Shown here in pieces: positions 9,709-19,549 of a stretch of 64,000 nucleotides of DNA. Made by a program: the position numbers and the translations under genes. The notes beneath the pieces are model-generated. The model did no database searches. It was not told the DNA's origin and saw only the letters and a list, made by a program, of their open reading frames with translations. This DNA is from an uncultured Aquimarina sp. (GTDB lineage Bacteria > Bacteroidota > Bacteroidia > Flavobacteriales > Flavobacteriaceae). The stretch covers positions 1 through 64,000 of the forward strand of contig CANLMN010000002.1 in assembly GCA_947492105.1 (NCBI GenBank), given 5' to 3'. How positions within the stretch are numbered: position 1 is the stretch's first letter; the number at the start of each line of letters is the position of its first letter.

Positions 9709-10476
9709 ATGAAAAAAACATTTTTGACAGGATTATTATTAGCTAGCTCAGTATCCTTTTTTGGACAAAATACATTTCCTGCCAGTGGAAACGTGGGTAT
9801 TGGAACAACAAAACCAGTCGCCAAGTTTGATGTGTTATCAAATCCAGGACAAACCGAAACCTTAGCTCGTTTCCATGTAAGTGATGCGCCTGGGGATTAT
9901 TTTGAAATAGAAAATTCTACATCATCTGCAAACCAATTTATACCAATAATAAAAGGGCATCACGTCTCGGATAATAGGTATTCTATTCAACTAAGTGGAT
10001 CAACAACCGCAGTGAATGATACTGGTGATAATGCCTTAGTAAATTTTGACGCTAGAGGACTCGATGGCCCTATACTTACTAGACCCCTTTTTGTTTGGAC
10101 TAATTATCGAAAAAAACTTATGACCATGACAAGTAATGGTGATTTGGCCATAGGGACTAATAAAACCAACGGTTACAAACTCTCTGTAAACGGAAAAATA
10201 CGTGCTTCCGAAGTAAAAGTCTATACAGGCTGGGCAGATTATGTATTCAAAAAAGATTACCAACTCCCTACCCTACAAGAAGTGGCACAGCACATTGCAG
10301 AAAAAGGACATCTCATCAATATCCCTTCCGCTGCAGAAGTAGCAGCAAATGGTATACAACTAGGTGAGATGAATGCCAAACTCCTAGAAAAAATTGAGGA
10401 ATTGACTTTGTACACGCTAGAGCAAGAGAAGCGTATCAAAAGGTTGGAAGCGCAACAAAATTCCTCAAACAAGTAA
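9709..10476 (+). CDS. Secreted tail-fibre-like protein with C-terminal coiled coil
   Basis: The protein is 255 residues with a signal peptide (MKKTFLTGLLLASSVSFFGQ). The motif NVGIGTTKP at about residues 28-36 and the later YKLSVNGKIRASEVKV are typical of Bacteroidetes proteins annotated as tail-fibre or cell-wall-anchor proteins. The segment from about residue 180 (DYQLPTLQEVAQHI, then GHLINIPSA) and the terminal coiled coil resemble the trimerising tail of these proteins. No enzyme motif is seen. It follows the small T9SS protein by 4 bases and is followed by a terminator, so the operon is two genes long. Confidence 0.75.
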   Translation: MKKTFLTGLLLASSVSFFGQNTFPASGNVGIGTTKPVAKFDVLSNPGQTETLARFHVSDAPGDYFEIENSTSSANQFIPIIKGHHVSDNRYSIQLSGSTTAVNDTGDNALVNFDARGLDGPILTRPLFVWTNYRKKLMTMTSNGDLAIGTNKTNGYKLSVNGKIRASEVKVYTGWADYVFKKDYQLPTLQEVAQHIAEKGHLINIPSAAEVAANGIQLGEMNAKLLEKIEELTLYTLEQEKRIKRLEAQQNSSNK

Positions 10477-10493
10477 CAAAACTCCACTACCAC

Positions 10494-10518
10494 AAACTGC
10501 CTAGCAACTAGGCAGTTT
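10494..10518 (+). terminator. Hairpin terminator after the 9096-10476 operon
   Basis: An 11-bp perfect stem (AAACTGCCTAG / CTAGGCAGTTT) closes a 3-base CAA loop, 18 bases after the stop codon. The downstream T-tract is weak (GCTTCTAT), so termination may be partial. Confidence 0.65.
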
Positions 10519-10629
10519 GCTTCTATACAACTTAAGCAATTTTGCTTAGGGTAGCATTGTAGTGTCTATAAGTTAGTAATGATAGTCGTAGAAAACGGAA
10601 GATTTAATGTTAATTAAAACATAAAAAAA

Positions 10630-13600
10630 GTGATAAACAAATACATAAAATTTGCCTTATTTATAAGTTTTATAGTAGGCATAAAGATTACTATACAAGC
10701 TCAGACTAATGAAAAAACATCTAGAGAATTATATCAAGATTATATAGAGACTATCGATATAAGTAATTTTAAGACAAATTTTGTTTTAAATAAAGGTTTT
10801 ATTGATGATGATGAGGTTACCTCCTTATATCAATTTATTGAAGCATACGAAGAAGAAACTAATCAAGTTGTCCCACCGATAAGCCAAATGGATGGAATGT
10901 CGTGGTTGCAGACATATCGCCACTTGTTAGAAAGTCAAATACGTGTATCTGAAAAATTGCCATCAATAGAAGAAGTAAATACTAGATTAGAAAGCAGTAA
11001 TTCTTCTTCATCTACAAATATCCCAATACTAATTTTTGATGTAAAAGGAGAGTTATTAGAGGATACAGAGATCGAAAACGCAATCGGAAGTTCACCAAAA
11101 CAAAATCCTTACAATGAAGTTCATCTGTTTGGAGCTATTAGTTATATCAATAAAAGCTATAAAAAGAATGTTCATTTCGAATTAAATTCGGAAAATTATT
11201 TCTCTGGATTTAATACCAAAGAATCTGATATTTTTATTGATTTTGCTGATGGTAGAGGCGTTCAAAAATATAACGCTTCACAAGGTACAATATCTATAAA
11301 CTACCCTGATTTTGGAGAAAAACTGATTAAAGTTTATAGAAATGCCAATCTCAATGGTGTTTCTATGAAAATCGGTAGTTCTTTTATGATAGATATAAAA
11401 ACTGATAATATTGAAAACCCTACAACAGTTTTACAAAGTAGTATAAGCCCTACATCATCTGGAGCAAAGGGTGATCCTATTCTCAAGAACTATGGGGGTA
11501 AAGCCCATCTTTGTCTAGGAAATGATAACGTATTTGATAAACCTATAATTATTATTCAGGGTTTTGACCCAGTAGGTGAAATAACTGTTGATAAGCAAAG
11601 AAAAAAATATTCAATTTCAGAAAAATACTTAAAAGATAATGACTATGACATCGTTTATTTAATGCTTAATAACACCAATCTCTCACTAGAGGATAACACA
11701 AATGTGGTTAAAGATTTGATAAAGAAAATAAATTCTAAAAAAGAAAGAAATTTTGAATCCATAGTGATAGGAGAAAGTATGGGAGGATTACTATCACGAA
11801 TGGCTCTAAAACAATTTGAGAATGAAAATTATGATCATAGAGTAGGTCTTTATGTTTCATTTGATGCTCCGCATCAAGGTGCTAATTTACCTCCAGGAGT
11901 GCAACATCTTTTTAAAGATGTTCTAGAGTCTCGAACAGTTAAAGGTGCTAAAGCAATAATTGGACTCATAGATGATGTAGCAATAAATCTAACGAATCTC
12001 ATTATTTCTCCATTTATAGGCGAAAAAATACCTCAGTTAAGAGATGTCTTGAAAATAAACATGGCATATAGTGCATTGGCAGCTCTTAATTCTCCCGCGG
12101 CTAAATCAATGATAGTAAGACACATAAATCCTGATGGTTATTTCAATTCAGCTCAAAACAGTCTTAAAAACTTAGGGTATCCCTCTAATTCAAGGAATAT
12201 AGCGCTTATTAATGGAAGTAACGATAGTAGTCATTTACAAAGAAAACTAGATGGGTCTACATTTACTCCAGGAGAGCGGTTAATTCGATTTCCTTTATGG
12301 CGATCAGACTGTAATGAATTTTCATTAAACGCCTGGTCCTCACCTGTAAATACTAATGCCAGAGTTTCTCAAATTAAATTGAAAGTAGGTATAAAAGTAC
12401 CAGATGTACGAATCCGATGGAAAAACGAATGTATTGCTAGAGTCTTTGGAACTTGCGTATTGAAAACCAAGGTTCCTGTAAAATTGGTTGTTGGCTTAAC
12501 ATGTGCTACTACCAACTTAATTAACAAAGAAAGGCATTATAATTTTGATGGAGCGTCTTATGACAATGCTCCAGGGTCTACTCTCCCTGGATTAAAAAAG
12601 TTACCTCTTGATATTGCTGCAAATACAACATTTGTACCTACAGCTAGTTCCATTGATTTATCTCCTAATGCATACAATTCATCTACTGACCCTAATGGAT
12701 TAAGAGCAATTACAAATAGTGCCGTTTTAGATAATTTTATTAGAAATAATCAAACACCATTTGATGAGGTGTATTCTAAACCAAGTAACACCAATCACGT
12801 TTTCTTCTCTTCTCGTGATTTTGAAAATTTTGAAGATATTATAACAGACGAATTCATGTTTGAAAAATTAGACATTCAAGATAAGGTTATAGCAAATGAC
12901 AGAGATTTTGAAGCAAATGATGAAATTAATATAGGAAACGATATTAATACTATAACTAGAAAAAATTTCGCCTCCGGTAACGTATCTATTAAAAATAATG
13001 CAAATGTAAACTTTACAGCAAAAAATAAAATAGTCCTGCATCCGGGAACTCATCTTGAACATGGAAGTATCGTTAATCTAAAACTACGAAACAGTACAGC
13101 CAAAAAGCTTAACTCAAAACCTTTAGCTGCTGATTTTCAAATTAAAATCATCGGTGCCAAAGAATATACTATCGGTAAATCACCGTCTTTTAAAGTTTTA
13201 TCTTCTGATCTTACTTCTGAATATGATTACAATTGGATATTAATTGAAAATACCCAAACAACCAGTAGTACTAATGAATTTATAATTGATGAACTTTTAT
13301 ACCCTGGTATATATACAATAAAAGTGGAAGTAACCTCAAAAAAGTCATTTAAAACTAAAACACTAACAAAGATTTTTAAAATAAATAGTGATTCAAAAGT
13401 TTATGATCAAAAGAGCAATCTTAATTTGGTTAATGTTTCTAGTGATATTAAAGTCTATCCCAATCCAGTTGTTAATGATGTTACCATTATTGCTCAAAAA
13501 CAAATTTCAAAAATTATTATTTATGATTTATTCTCTAAAACTGTTTTAGAAAAGGGAAATATCTACAAAACATGGGAATCTTTTGACTTAACAAATTTAC

Positions 13601-13680
13601 CAACAGGTACATATTTGTTAGATATTCATTTTATGGACAATAGCTCTTCTGTGCAGAAAAAATTAATTAAACAACAATAG
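10630..13680 (+). CDS. Secreted lipase-like alpha/beta hydrolase with T9SS sorting domain
   Basis: The protein is 1016 residues and starts with GTG; no ATG is placed well upstream, and the GTG directly begins the signal peptide (FALFISFIVGIKITIQAQ). A hydrolase core lies at about residues 305-480. Its oxyanion-side motif is IIIIQGFDP, the nucleophile elbow is GESMGG with Ser383, and SFDAPHQGA follows, as in lipase/PGAP1-like proteins. A region resembling the flavobacterial 3-coathanger domain precedes the C-terminal T9SS type A sorting domain (VYPNPVVNDVTI to the basic KKLIKQQ end). The enzyme probably acts on lipids or esters at or beyond the cell surface. Its substrate cannot be read from sequence. 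Confidence 0.8.
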   Translation: MINKYIKFALFISFIVGIKITIQAQTNEKTSRELYQDYIETIDISNFKTNFVLNKGFIDDDEVTSLYQFIEAYEEETNQVVPPISQMDGMSWLQTYRHLLESQIRVSEKLPSIEEVNTRLESSNSSSSTNIPILIFDVKGELLEDTEIENAIGSSPKQNPYNEVHLFGAISYINKSYKKNVHFELNSENYFSGFNTKESDIFIDFADGRGVQKYNASQGTISINYPDFGEKLIKVYRNANLNGVSMKIGSSFMIDIKTDNIENPTTVLQSSISPTSSGAKGDPILKNYGGKAHLCLGNDNVFDKPIIIIQGFDPVGEITVDKQRKKYSISEKYLKDNDYDIVYLMLNNTNLSLEDNTNVVKDLIKKINSKKERNFESIVIGESMGGLLSRMALKQFENENYDHRVGLYVSFDAPHQGANLPPGVQHLFKDVLESRTVKGAKAIIGLIDDVAINLTNLIISPFIGEKIPQLRDVLKINMAYSALAALNSPAAKSMIVRHINPDGYFNSAQNSLKNLGYPSNSRNIALINGSNDSSHLQRKLDGSTFTPGERLIRFPLWRSDCNEFSLNAWSSPVNTNARVSQIKLKVGIKVPDVRIRWKNECIARVFGTCVLKTKVPVKLVVGLTCATTNLINKERHYNFDGASYDNAPGSTLPGLKKLPLDIAANTTFVPTASSIDLSPNAYNSSTDPNGLRAITNSAVLDNFIRNNQTPFDEVYSKPSNTNHVFFSSRDFENFEDIITDEFMFEKLDIQDKVIANDRDFEANDEINIGNDINTITRKNFASGNVSIKNNANVNFTAKNKIVLHPGTHLEHGSIVNLKLRNSTAKKLNSKPLAADFQIKIIGAKEYTIGKSPSFKVLSSDLTSEYDYNWILIENTQTTSSTNEFIIDELLYPGIYTIKVEVTSKKSFKTKTLTKIFKINSDSKVYDQKSNLNLVNVSSDIKVYPNPVVNDVTIIAQKQISKIIIYDLFSKTVLEKGNIYKTWESFDLTNLPTGTYLLDIHFMDNSSSVQKKLIKQQ

Positions 13681-13722
13681 TTAAATTGACTAAAAATCAG
13701 AAAAAATTAAATATCGAAATAA

Positions 13723-14115
13723 ATGAATTATAAAGAATTTATTTATTTCGATTATCCGTTGGACTATGAAATTACAGAATATGGCGATTACTACCATGAT
13801 CCTAGTATCTCCCTTGATAAACCTACATGGCTCTACCGTAGTACCAATAAATTACACAAAACCTACAGCTATTGTAAGGATACAATACCAAGCCTTGGAA
13901 GATATTTAGATCCCACCACAATAGAAGAGGAAGATACTAATTTAGGGAAGAAACCTTTAAATCAAATCCCTGCCTAATACTTGGATATTCTGAAAGAAGA
14001 AGCGTTAGAAATGACCAATAATTTAGAACTAGCAGAAAAATCTACTGGAGCAAAAAGAGGCAAGCACCACCCTAGCGGTAGTCATAGTGTACTAGTTAAA
14101 GCTCTATACAAATAA
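13723..14115 (+). pseudogene. Small unknown gene interrupted by an in-frame stop
   Basis: An ATG at 13723 opens an 84-codon frame ending in TAA at 13975-13977. The same frame then continues open for about 45 codons (beginning YLDILKEEALEM) to a double TAA at about 14113. The two parts read as one hydrophilic protein of about 130 residues with a single nonsense codon. It has no signal peptide and I recognise no family. It may be a decayed partner gene of the lipase-like gene upstream. The 170 bases after it, up to 14287, show nothing further. Confidence 0.5.
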
Positions 14116-14287
14116 TAAGACAGCAAATCCGTCTAAAACAAAGTATAAGTACCACTAGTACCCTATGATTATAGTCTAATCCTTATTGTACAGAAATCGA
14201 TACATTTTTAACAAGTTATCATGCTCCTTTTATTAGAAGACTATAATACATCAAAGACTAATCTTTAATACTAAAAAACGCAAACAT

Positions 14288-16954
14288 ATGATACGGATAC
14301 TTATTACCATACTTCTTCTATGCTTAGCTGCGCTTGCCAATGCACAATGTTATGATCCCAATTGGGATTGGGAAAAACCAGAAGAATGGATTATCCATTA
14401 TAGAGATGGAAAACAAAATTATAGTCCCTTTAATAAAAACAGAGCCAGTAGTGATATTAGACGTATTATTGATAACGATTCCTTAAAAAAATCTGAGGGA
14501 TGGGTTTTGTTGTATAAAAATTTAGGCTGTGATGCTATACCAGTAGAACAACCTCGTGTTATTTTTTATAACAAGTTTAGAAGTATTATTCGTGTAATGG
14601 CAATTCATAGACGTGGACCAAAGGCTTCTAGTGGATTATTGGAAGTAGAATGGGGTAGTGGAGCTACAGGTCGTTCTTCATTACTTACACCTTCCAACAT
14701 ATACTCATACCCCAATAGTTCATACCCTAACAGGAGTGGTGATCGTGTGGTAAATACGATCGAAAGTTATGTGAGTGCCGACGATGCGTGGTGGGTATCT
14801 GATTTTCAAGTAGCGTTTGATCATACAACAAATTCTTCTCAGCGTTCTGCATATTTGACATTTAGAAGTTATAATATAGTAGATTCTAATTTAGAGATAG
14901 AAGGAGTCATTGATTTGACATCAAAATCAATTGATCTCAAAGGAGCCAATAAAGCAGGAACCGATGGAGATAAGCAAAATTGGGGTGTGAAGGGTGTAAA
15001 AGTTGTACAAAGCTTAAAACCCGGAGACTGGGACGATTACCTAACCAAAGCTAGCAAGGTGTTTGAAGGAATTAGTAAAGTAGCTGTTAAGAAGTGGGAC
15101 AAAAATAAAGCTTGGGCAAGTGTGGGATCTGCCACTGCTTTGTTAGCTAGAGCAACAAAAGGTGAGGGTAAATTAGGTAAGGTTTTGAGTACGGTTGCTG
15201 AAGGGGCAGGTTTCATAGGTAGTGCCGTTGGTATTGCAGCTGATTTATTTGGTTTTTCAGGAAAAACAGCTAGCGCTCCATCTCCAGTAGAAATTACTCC
15301 TTTTGTAACAACAGGTACAATCTCACAAAAGGGGTTTATCAAAACTCAAACAGATGAAGAGAGTTATACGCTAGATTTACCCGGAATACAACCTGATCAA
15401 TTTACCTATTACACATGTCCGTTGGGGGTGTTGAATCTCGAGAATGAAATTAAAGTAGACAAAAGAACATGGAAAGAAAGAAAAAACATTTTAACTAATT
15501 TTCAAATTGGAGAAATTGATGCGGATGGGCATATTTCTCAGCTTCCTGGTAAAGCAACAGAAAACGCTTTGACATTTTCGATACGTAGAGAAGGATTAGG
15601 TAATAGGAATCTGTATTTCAAAGAAGAAAAATGGAAATCGATTAAACTAAAAGAAAATTTGAAATTGTCGATCAATAGTGCTTCAGAATTAGAGTTGGTT
15701 TCTGCGGTAATTGCTTTGCATGGGCAGGTTAAATCAAGATCAGAGAATGATAAAACTGGTGCATATAATGTATTTGAGGAATATGAATTTTTGCCCAAAC
15801 TTTATACAGAAAATCTAGGGTTAAAAACAGCTATGCGAACTAGGGAAAAAAGAATTACTTATAAAGGTAGAGCCAGTACAACAACATATCCAGAGTTTTC
15901 TTTAAAAAACAGATGGATTAATAAGACATTTAACTATTTAAATAGTGGGATATATAAAATGATAAATGGAGGAGAAACTTTGGAAGAAGGAGGGGTGAAT
16001 ACCCTATATAAGTTTAGAACGGGATATGTAGATTTGAATAGGGCAAAAAATTTGACCATGACTATTAGAGATGAAACAGTTGTTACACTAAAAGTCATAG
16101 CATTACTACGAAAAAAAGGAGATAAAAATGCACCTTTAGTTACTTTAACCAAAGAGTATATGGTCAATGAGCCAACTGTTGCGTCAGATGATTTAAAAAA
16201 AGCATATCCTTTCATTCGTGATCAAATTAAAGAAAGGATTGATGTATCGGAGAGTGAGAGTAGGATAGTTTTAAGAAATCGTCGTTTTAGATTTGAAGCT
16301 AAAACGATATGCCCGCTAAAAAAGATGTGTTATCCTTCATATAGATCAGTTTTGGATGAAAAATATACTTATCCGTCAGGAGTATATTTTGGTAACAATA
16401 GTCAATTAGAAACGCTTGGGAGATTGGATGTAATCGCTAAGGAAAGTGTTCAATTCCAGTCTCTTAATTCAGTTACACTTAAACCTGGTTTTCATGCACG
16501 AGCTTTTAAGGATACAAAAGGATCTTTTACAGCCAAAATAGTTGATGATCCAGCTACGATAATACCTACAACTATTACTCCGCTAACTAATTTAGTAAAA
16601 TATTACAAAGATGGTAAGGCCTATGCTACACCGCAAAAATGCGACTGTTCCCCCAATACGGCAAAGAAAAGACAAAATTCTAATCGCAGGGAAGATACTA
16701 TAAATAGCGAAATAACAAATAATTTTACTGTGTATCCAAACCCTGGGAAAGATCAAATTACAATATCGTATCGCACAGAATCTAAGAGACCGAGAAAACT
16801 TCTAATTACCAACATAGATGGTAGAGCTGTTTTAGAATTTTCCTTAACTGCAAATACAAAACAATTGGATATTTCTAACCTCAACTCTGGAGTATATATC
16901 CTAATATTATTTGACGAAGGAACACAAATGGTAAAGAAGTTTGTAAAGAAATAG
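14288..16954 (+). CDS. Large secreted T9SS protein of unknown function
   Basis: The protein is 888 residues with a signal peptide (IRILITILLLCLAALANAQ). The N-terminal 250 residues contain many aromatic residues. A small Gly/Ala-rich, possibly membrane-active or flexible segment lies at about 290-330 (LSTVAEGAGFIGSAVGIAADLFG). Near residue 720-760 the pattern VIAKESVQF, then LKPGFHARAF, resembles the flavobacterial 3-coathanger stack domain. The C-terminus is a T9SS type A sorting domain (VYPNPGKDQITI, then LNSGVYILIL and KKFVKK). No catalytic motif is recognised. It is followed by a strong terminator and then insertion-sequence debris. Confidence 0.75.
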   Translation: MIRILITILLLCLAALANAQCYDPNWDWEKPEEWIIHYRDGKQNYSPFNKNRASSDIRRIIDNDSLKKSEGWVLLYKNLGCDAIPVEQPRVIFYNKFRSIIRVMAIHRRGPKASSGLLEVEWGSGATGRSSLLTPSNIYSYPNSSYPNRSGDRVVNTIESYVSADDAWWVSDFQVAFDHTTNSSQRSAYLTFRSYNIVDSNLEIEGVIDLTSKSIDLKGANKAGTDGDKQNWGVKGVKVVQSLKPGDWDDYLTKASKVFEGISKVAVKKWDKNKAWASVGSATALLARATKGEGKLGKVLSTVAEGAGFIGSAVGIAADLFGFSGKTASAPSPVEITPFVTTGTISQKGFIKTQTDEESYTLDLPGIQPDQFTYYTCPLGVLNLENEIKVDKRTWKERKNILTNFQIGEIDADGHISQLPGKATENALTFSIRREGLGNRNLYFKEEKWKSIKLKENLKLSINSASELELVSAVIALHGQVKSRSENDKTGAYNVFEEYEFLPKLYTENLGLKTAMRTREKRITYKGRASTTTYPEFSLKNRWINKTFNYLNSGIYKMINGGETLEEGGVNTLYKFRTGYVDLNRAKNLTMTIRDETVVTLKVIALLRKKGDKNAPLVTLTKEYMVNEPTVASDDLKKAYPFIRDQIKERIDVSESESRIVLRNRRFRFEAKTICPLKKMCYPSYRSVLDEKYTYPSGVYFGNNSQLETLGRLDVIAKESVQFQSLNSVTLKPGFHARAFKDTKGSFTAKIVDDPATIIPTTITPLTNLVKYYKDGKAYATPQKCDCSPNTAKKRQNSNRREDTINSEITNNFTVYPNPGKDQITISYRTESKRPRKLLITNIDGRAVLEFSLTANTKQLDISNLNSGVYILILFDEGTQMVKKFVKK

Positions 16955-16976
16955 TAAATTTTTACTCTAAAATACT

Positions 16977-17009
16977 ACCCATCTAAGAGCAAGCTCGTAG
17001 ATGGGTTTT
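16977..17009 (+). terminator. Hairpin terminator after the 888-residue T9SS gene
   Basis: The stem ACCCATCTA / TAGATGGGT has an inner GAGC / GCTC stem, and TTTTG follows. It starts about 23 bases after the stop codon. Confidence 0.75.
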
Positions 17010-17016
17010 GTATTTA

Positions 17017-17313
17017 GGGTCTGCTGAAAAACTGTATACTTGTTGTTTTCCAGTTGATTATTGTTATATTTAATCAACCAAGTGCAAGGAATATATGACA
17101 CACCCTTCAAAAAACCGTGCATCTCGTCCAAAATATGTAAGTCAACACCAGTTGGTCATAGAAGGATTTGAGAGTCCATTTGAGAAAAGTTTGAACCCTA
17201 ATAACCGTTGGGTACGACTGGCAAAGTTGCTTCCATGGGATGAGTTGGCATCCATTTACAGAAAGCATTTTCCTGAGAAATTAACAGGTCGCCCTAGTTT
17301 GAATTGGTTTTAA
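17017..17313 (+). mobile_element. Insertion-sequence remnant with truncated transposase N-terminus
   Basis: GGGTCTGCTGAAAAA at 17017 looks like the terminal inverted repeat of an IS1182/IS5-type element. From the ATG at 17095, 72 codons encode a recognisable transposase N-terminus (SQHQLVIEGFESPFE, LNPNNRWVRLAKLLPWD, TGRPSLN). The frame stops at 17313, where a full-length transposase would continue for several hundred residues, and the catalytic domain is absent. This is a decayed 5' fragment. Confidence 0.7.
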
Positions 17314-17335
17314 ATCTGACTGAAATTACTGACTA

Positions 17336-17669
17336 ATGATTGAATATAAATTACAACCTTTGATTATTCTAAGTAGATATAGAATCGCCAAAAATGATTT
17401 TACAACTTATGACCCTGAAATTGATTTTACAGAAGAAAAGAATTTATATAACCTAACAAAAGACCTTTTACAAATTGAGCTCGATTATTCAAGTCTCACA
17501 ATTGATTTAGGTTGGTAAGGGCGAGTTTAAAATTTATGTTATAGAAAATAAAGATTGGGATAATCCACTAAAAATAGAGAATTCAAAATCTCAAAAATTA
17601 ATAACCGAAAAACTTGAACTGATTTTATTGGAAATTCGTGAAAGCGGAAAGATAAAGCCAGATGCCTAA
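17336..17669 (+). pseudogene. Frameshifted small gene, immunity-protein-like
   Basis: An open frame from 17336 ends at 17516-17518 just after DLGW. The frame one base later continues with KGEFKIYVIENKDWDNP and ends at 17667-17669. Removing the T at 17516 joins the halves into one protein of about 110 residues reading through DLGWKGEFKIYVI. The small acidic sequence with that motif resembles immunity proteins of polymorphic toxin systems, but I cannot name a family. A single-base insertion is the simplest cause; a sequencing error is possible. Confidence 0.55.
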
Positions 17670-17858
17670 CAGTGACTATAATTAATACGGGTTTTGGTGT
17701 TTAATCCAAAAATTTAGTGTGTTTTTATAAAGTCTGCCAAATCTTTTGATTTGGCTTTAATAATGAAAAAATTAAAACAAAATTAAAAGTTTTGGCTAAG
17801 TGCTTAATCGGAAATTCAGTATTTTTATTCCCGTACTAATCATGGTGTGCCGTTAGCT
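17664..17858 (+). other. attC-like imperfect inverted repeat
   Basis: GCCTAAC (17664-17670, overlapping the stop of the broken gene) and GTTAGCT (17852-17858) are complementary outer boxes close to the integron RYYYAAC/GTTRRRY consensus. Inner arms 17675-17691 and 17830-17846 (ACTATAATTAATACGGG and CCCGTACTAATCATGGT) also pair with few mismatches. The arms are unequal, as in attC sites. The next gene starts 14 bases downstream at 17872. No integrase gene is in the window, so cassette mobility is inference. Confidence 0.35.
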
Positions 17859-17871
17859 AACATCAAAGGCT

Positions 17872-18972
17872 ATGAAAATTATTACTATAAATTTAATCTT
17901 AATTCTTTATAATTTATCTCTCTTTGCTCAAAAAACTGAATCTAATAAGGATAAAATAACTCTAGTATCTTCCTATAAAGTATCTGATAATTATATTTAT
18001 TGCACTAATAAAAATGGAGACATTACCATTTGGAATACTCTAAAAAAAGCTAAAACAGATAGTATACAGATAACGGGAACTTTTTTTACTTGTGTTTCGA
18101 AAGATACGGATGGAGATATTTTTTTTGGCTCTAAACAAGGTGATATCTACAAGTTTGACAAAAAAGAGCATAAGCTATCTATTTTCTTAAGCTTAAAACG
18201 TAAAAAAAGTAAGAATGAAATTCACAAAATATATTTTAACTCAAAAAATGAATTGTTTATCATACTGAGTAACGGTATTTATTCAGCTTCAAAAAACAAA
18301 CTCTGGTCCAAATTCGACCAAAGAGGAACGATAGTATCACTAAGAAAAAAAACAATTTGGGGACATAGAATTGTAAAAAAATTCTTCACTGTTCCGGATT
18401 ACCTTTATCAAGATAAAAAAGGTGTTATTTGGATGTCTAAATCTTATGGTGAGTGGGGTAGCTCATCTCATAGGTTTGATATTGAAAATGAAAAAATAAT
18501 TAAAAATGATGATGATAATTATATGAGTCCTGATTATTTATTTGAGGATACTACAGGAAAAATATTTGGAACTAATGGTTCAATGCATTTTTTTCAGTTC
18601 GGTAGCATTAACATCATAAACGGTAATAAAATTATTAAAACAATAGATAGCAAAACATTAAAAACTTCTGATAAAAAATTGATTTCTGAAAATGGAATTA
18701 TGCTAGGACCTGCAACTTATAATCAATACAATCATAAATTTTATTTTTCCACAACAAAAGGAATTTTTTCCGCTGACTTCAATAAAAATGAATTCATAAA
18801 TTTTAAAGAATATTGGAACCCCACACTCAATTGGAAACAAGAACCATTAGCAATAGGTGTAGCTATGTCATACAAAGAGTTAGAGTTTATAGAAAAAAAT
18901 AAACTAGTAATACTAACAACAACTAATGGTTTAGTTTTGCTCGACAATGACAAAGAATTTTGGTTGAATTAA
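17872..18972 (+). CDS. Secreted beta-propeller-like protein of unknown function
   Basis: The protein is 366 residues with a signal peptide ending in LFAQ. Repeated short strand patterns (GDITIWNT, GDIFFGSKQGDIYKF, GVIWMSKSYG, NGLVLLDN) suggest a WD/PQQ-like beta-propeller. There is no T9SS sorting domain and no lipobox, so a periplasmic location is likely. It lies as a single gene between an attC-like repeat and transposon debris and is low in GC even for this region, which fits acquisition by transfer. Confidence 0.6.
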   Translation: MKIITINLILILYNLSLFAQKTESNKDKITLVSSYKVSDNYIYCTNKNGDITIWNTLKKAKTDSIQITGTFFTCVSKDTDGDIFFGSKQGDIYKFDKKEHKLSIFLSLKRKKSKNEIHKIYFNSKNELFIILSNGIYSASKNKLWSKFDQRGTIVSLRKKTIWGHRIVKKFFTVPDYLYQDKKGVIWMSKSYGEWGSSSHRFDIENEKIIKNDDDNYMSPDYLFEDTTGKIFGTNGSMHFFQFGSINIINGNKIIKTIDSKTLKTSDKKLISENGIMLGPATYNQYNHKFYFSTTKGIFSADFNKNEFINFKEYWNPTLNWKQEPLAIGVAMSYKELEFIEKNKLVILTTTNGLVLLDNDKEFWLN

Positions 18973-19383
18973 AAACCTTAGCCAGTAACTAGGCATATGG
19001 CGTGCCAATAGGCCAACGCTCGTAGGTCTTATTGATTGATTGACCACTGCATTGCTCCGAGCAAGTACATCTTTTCTATTTTATTCATGCGCCCTACTCT
19101 TTGCTTCAAACGATTAGAATGATTACGACAAAAGAAGATATAGCATCTCAGATGCGTAAGTTCGTAGAAGAATTTCACAACTCTGGATTAGATCAAAACA
19201 TTTTGCTTTGGTAAAGTAGCTAATTTTATTCTTAGCATGAATTCTTCCAAATAGGTACGCAAAAACTATACTAAAACTAAAAAATCTATTCAATCATCAA
19301 AAAAGAGCACAGGAAATGTTTAAACCATGTTTAAACTAAAAGAAAAAACAACACAAAAATTCAAAAACTACAAACCACTATAA
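18973..19383. other. Degenerate stretch, mostly without genes
   Basis: No full gene is seen. It contains a short transposase-like remnant at 19119-19214. The rest is AT-rich sequence leading to the terminator of the tRNA operon on the other strand. Confidence 0.5.
19119..19214 (+). mobile_element. Remnant resembling the N-terminus of an IS66-type accessory protein
   Basis: A 31-codon frame reads MITTKEDIASQM followed by KFVEEFHNSGLDQ. This resembles the helix-turn-helix start of IS66-family TnpA-like proteins, which normally run on to about 100 residues. It stops abruptly with TAA at 19212. The assignment rests on a short segment and is tentative. Confidence 0.35.
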
Positions 19384-19415
19384 ACAAAAACAACCTTCTG
19401 TAAAACAGAAGGTTG
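19384..19415 (-). terminator. Terminator of the tRNA-Gly/tRNA-Leu operon
   Basis: On the minus strand, CAACCTTCTG pairs with CAGAAGGTTG around a short loop, followed by TTTTTG. It begins 8 bases after the end of tRNA-Leu. Confidence 0.8.
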
Positions 19416-19422
19416 AATCTTG

Positions 19423-19508
19423 TACTGAAGGCGGGACTTGAACCCGCACGGGCCTTACAGCCCATTGGATTTTAAGTCCAACGTGTCTACCAATTCCACC
19501 ACTTCAGC
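19423..19508 (-). tRNA. tRNA-Leu(UAA)
   Basis: The acceptor arms GCTGAAG and CTTCAGT pair with one G-U, and the discriminator is A. The anticodon loop reads CTTAAAA with anticodon TAA, and the T arm is GGGTTCAAGTCCC. A long variable arm fits leucine class II tRNAs. CCA is not encoded. It lies 41 bases downstream of tRNA-Gly in the same orientation. Confidence 0.95.
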
Positions 19509-19549
19509 AATTGGCATTGCTAAATTAAGCAATTTTTCTTAATTCATCG

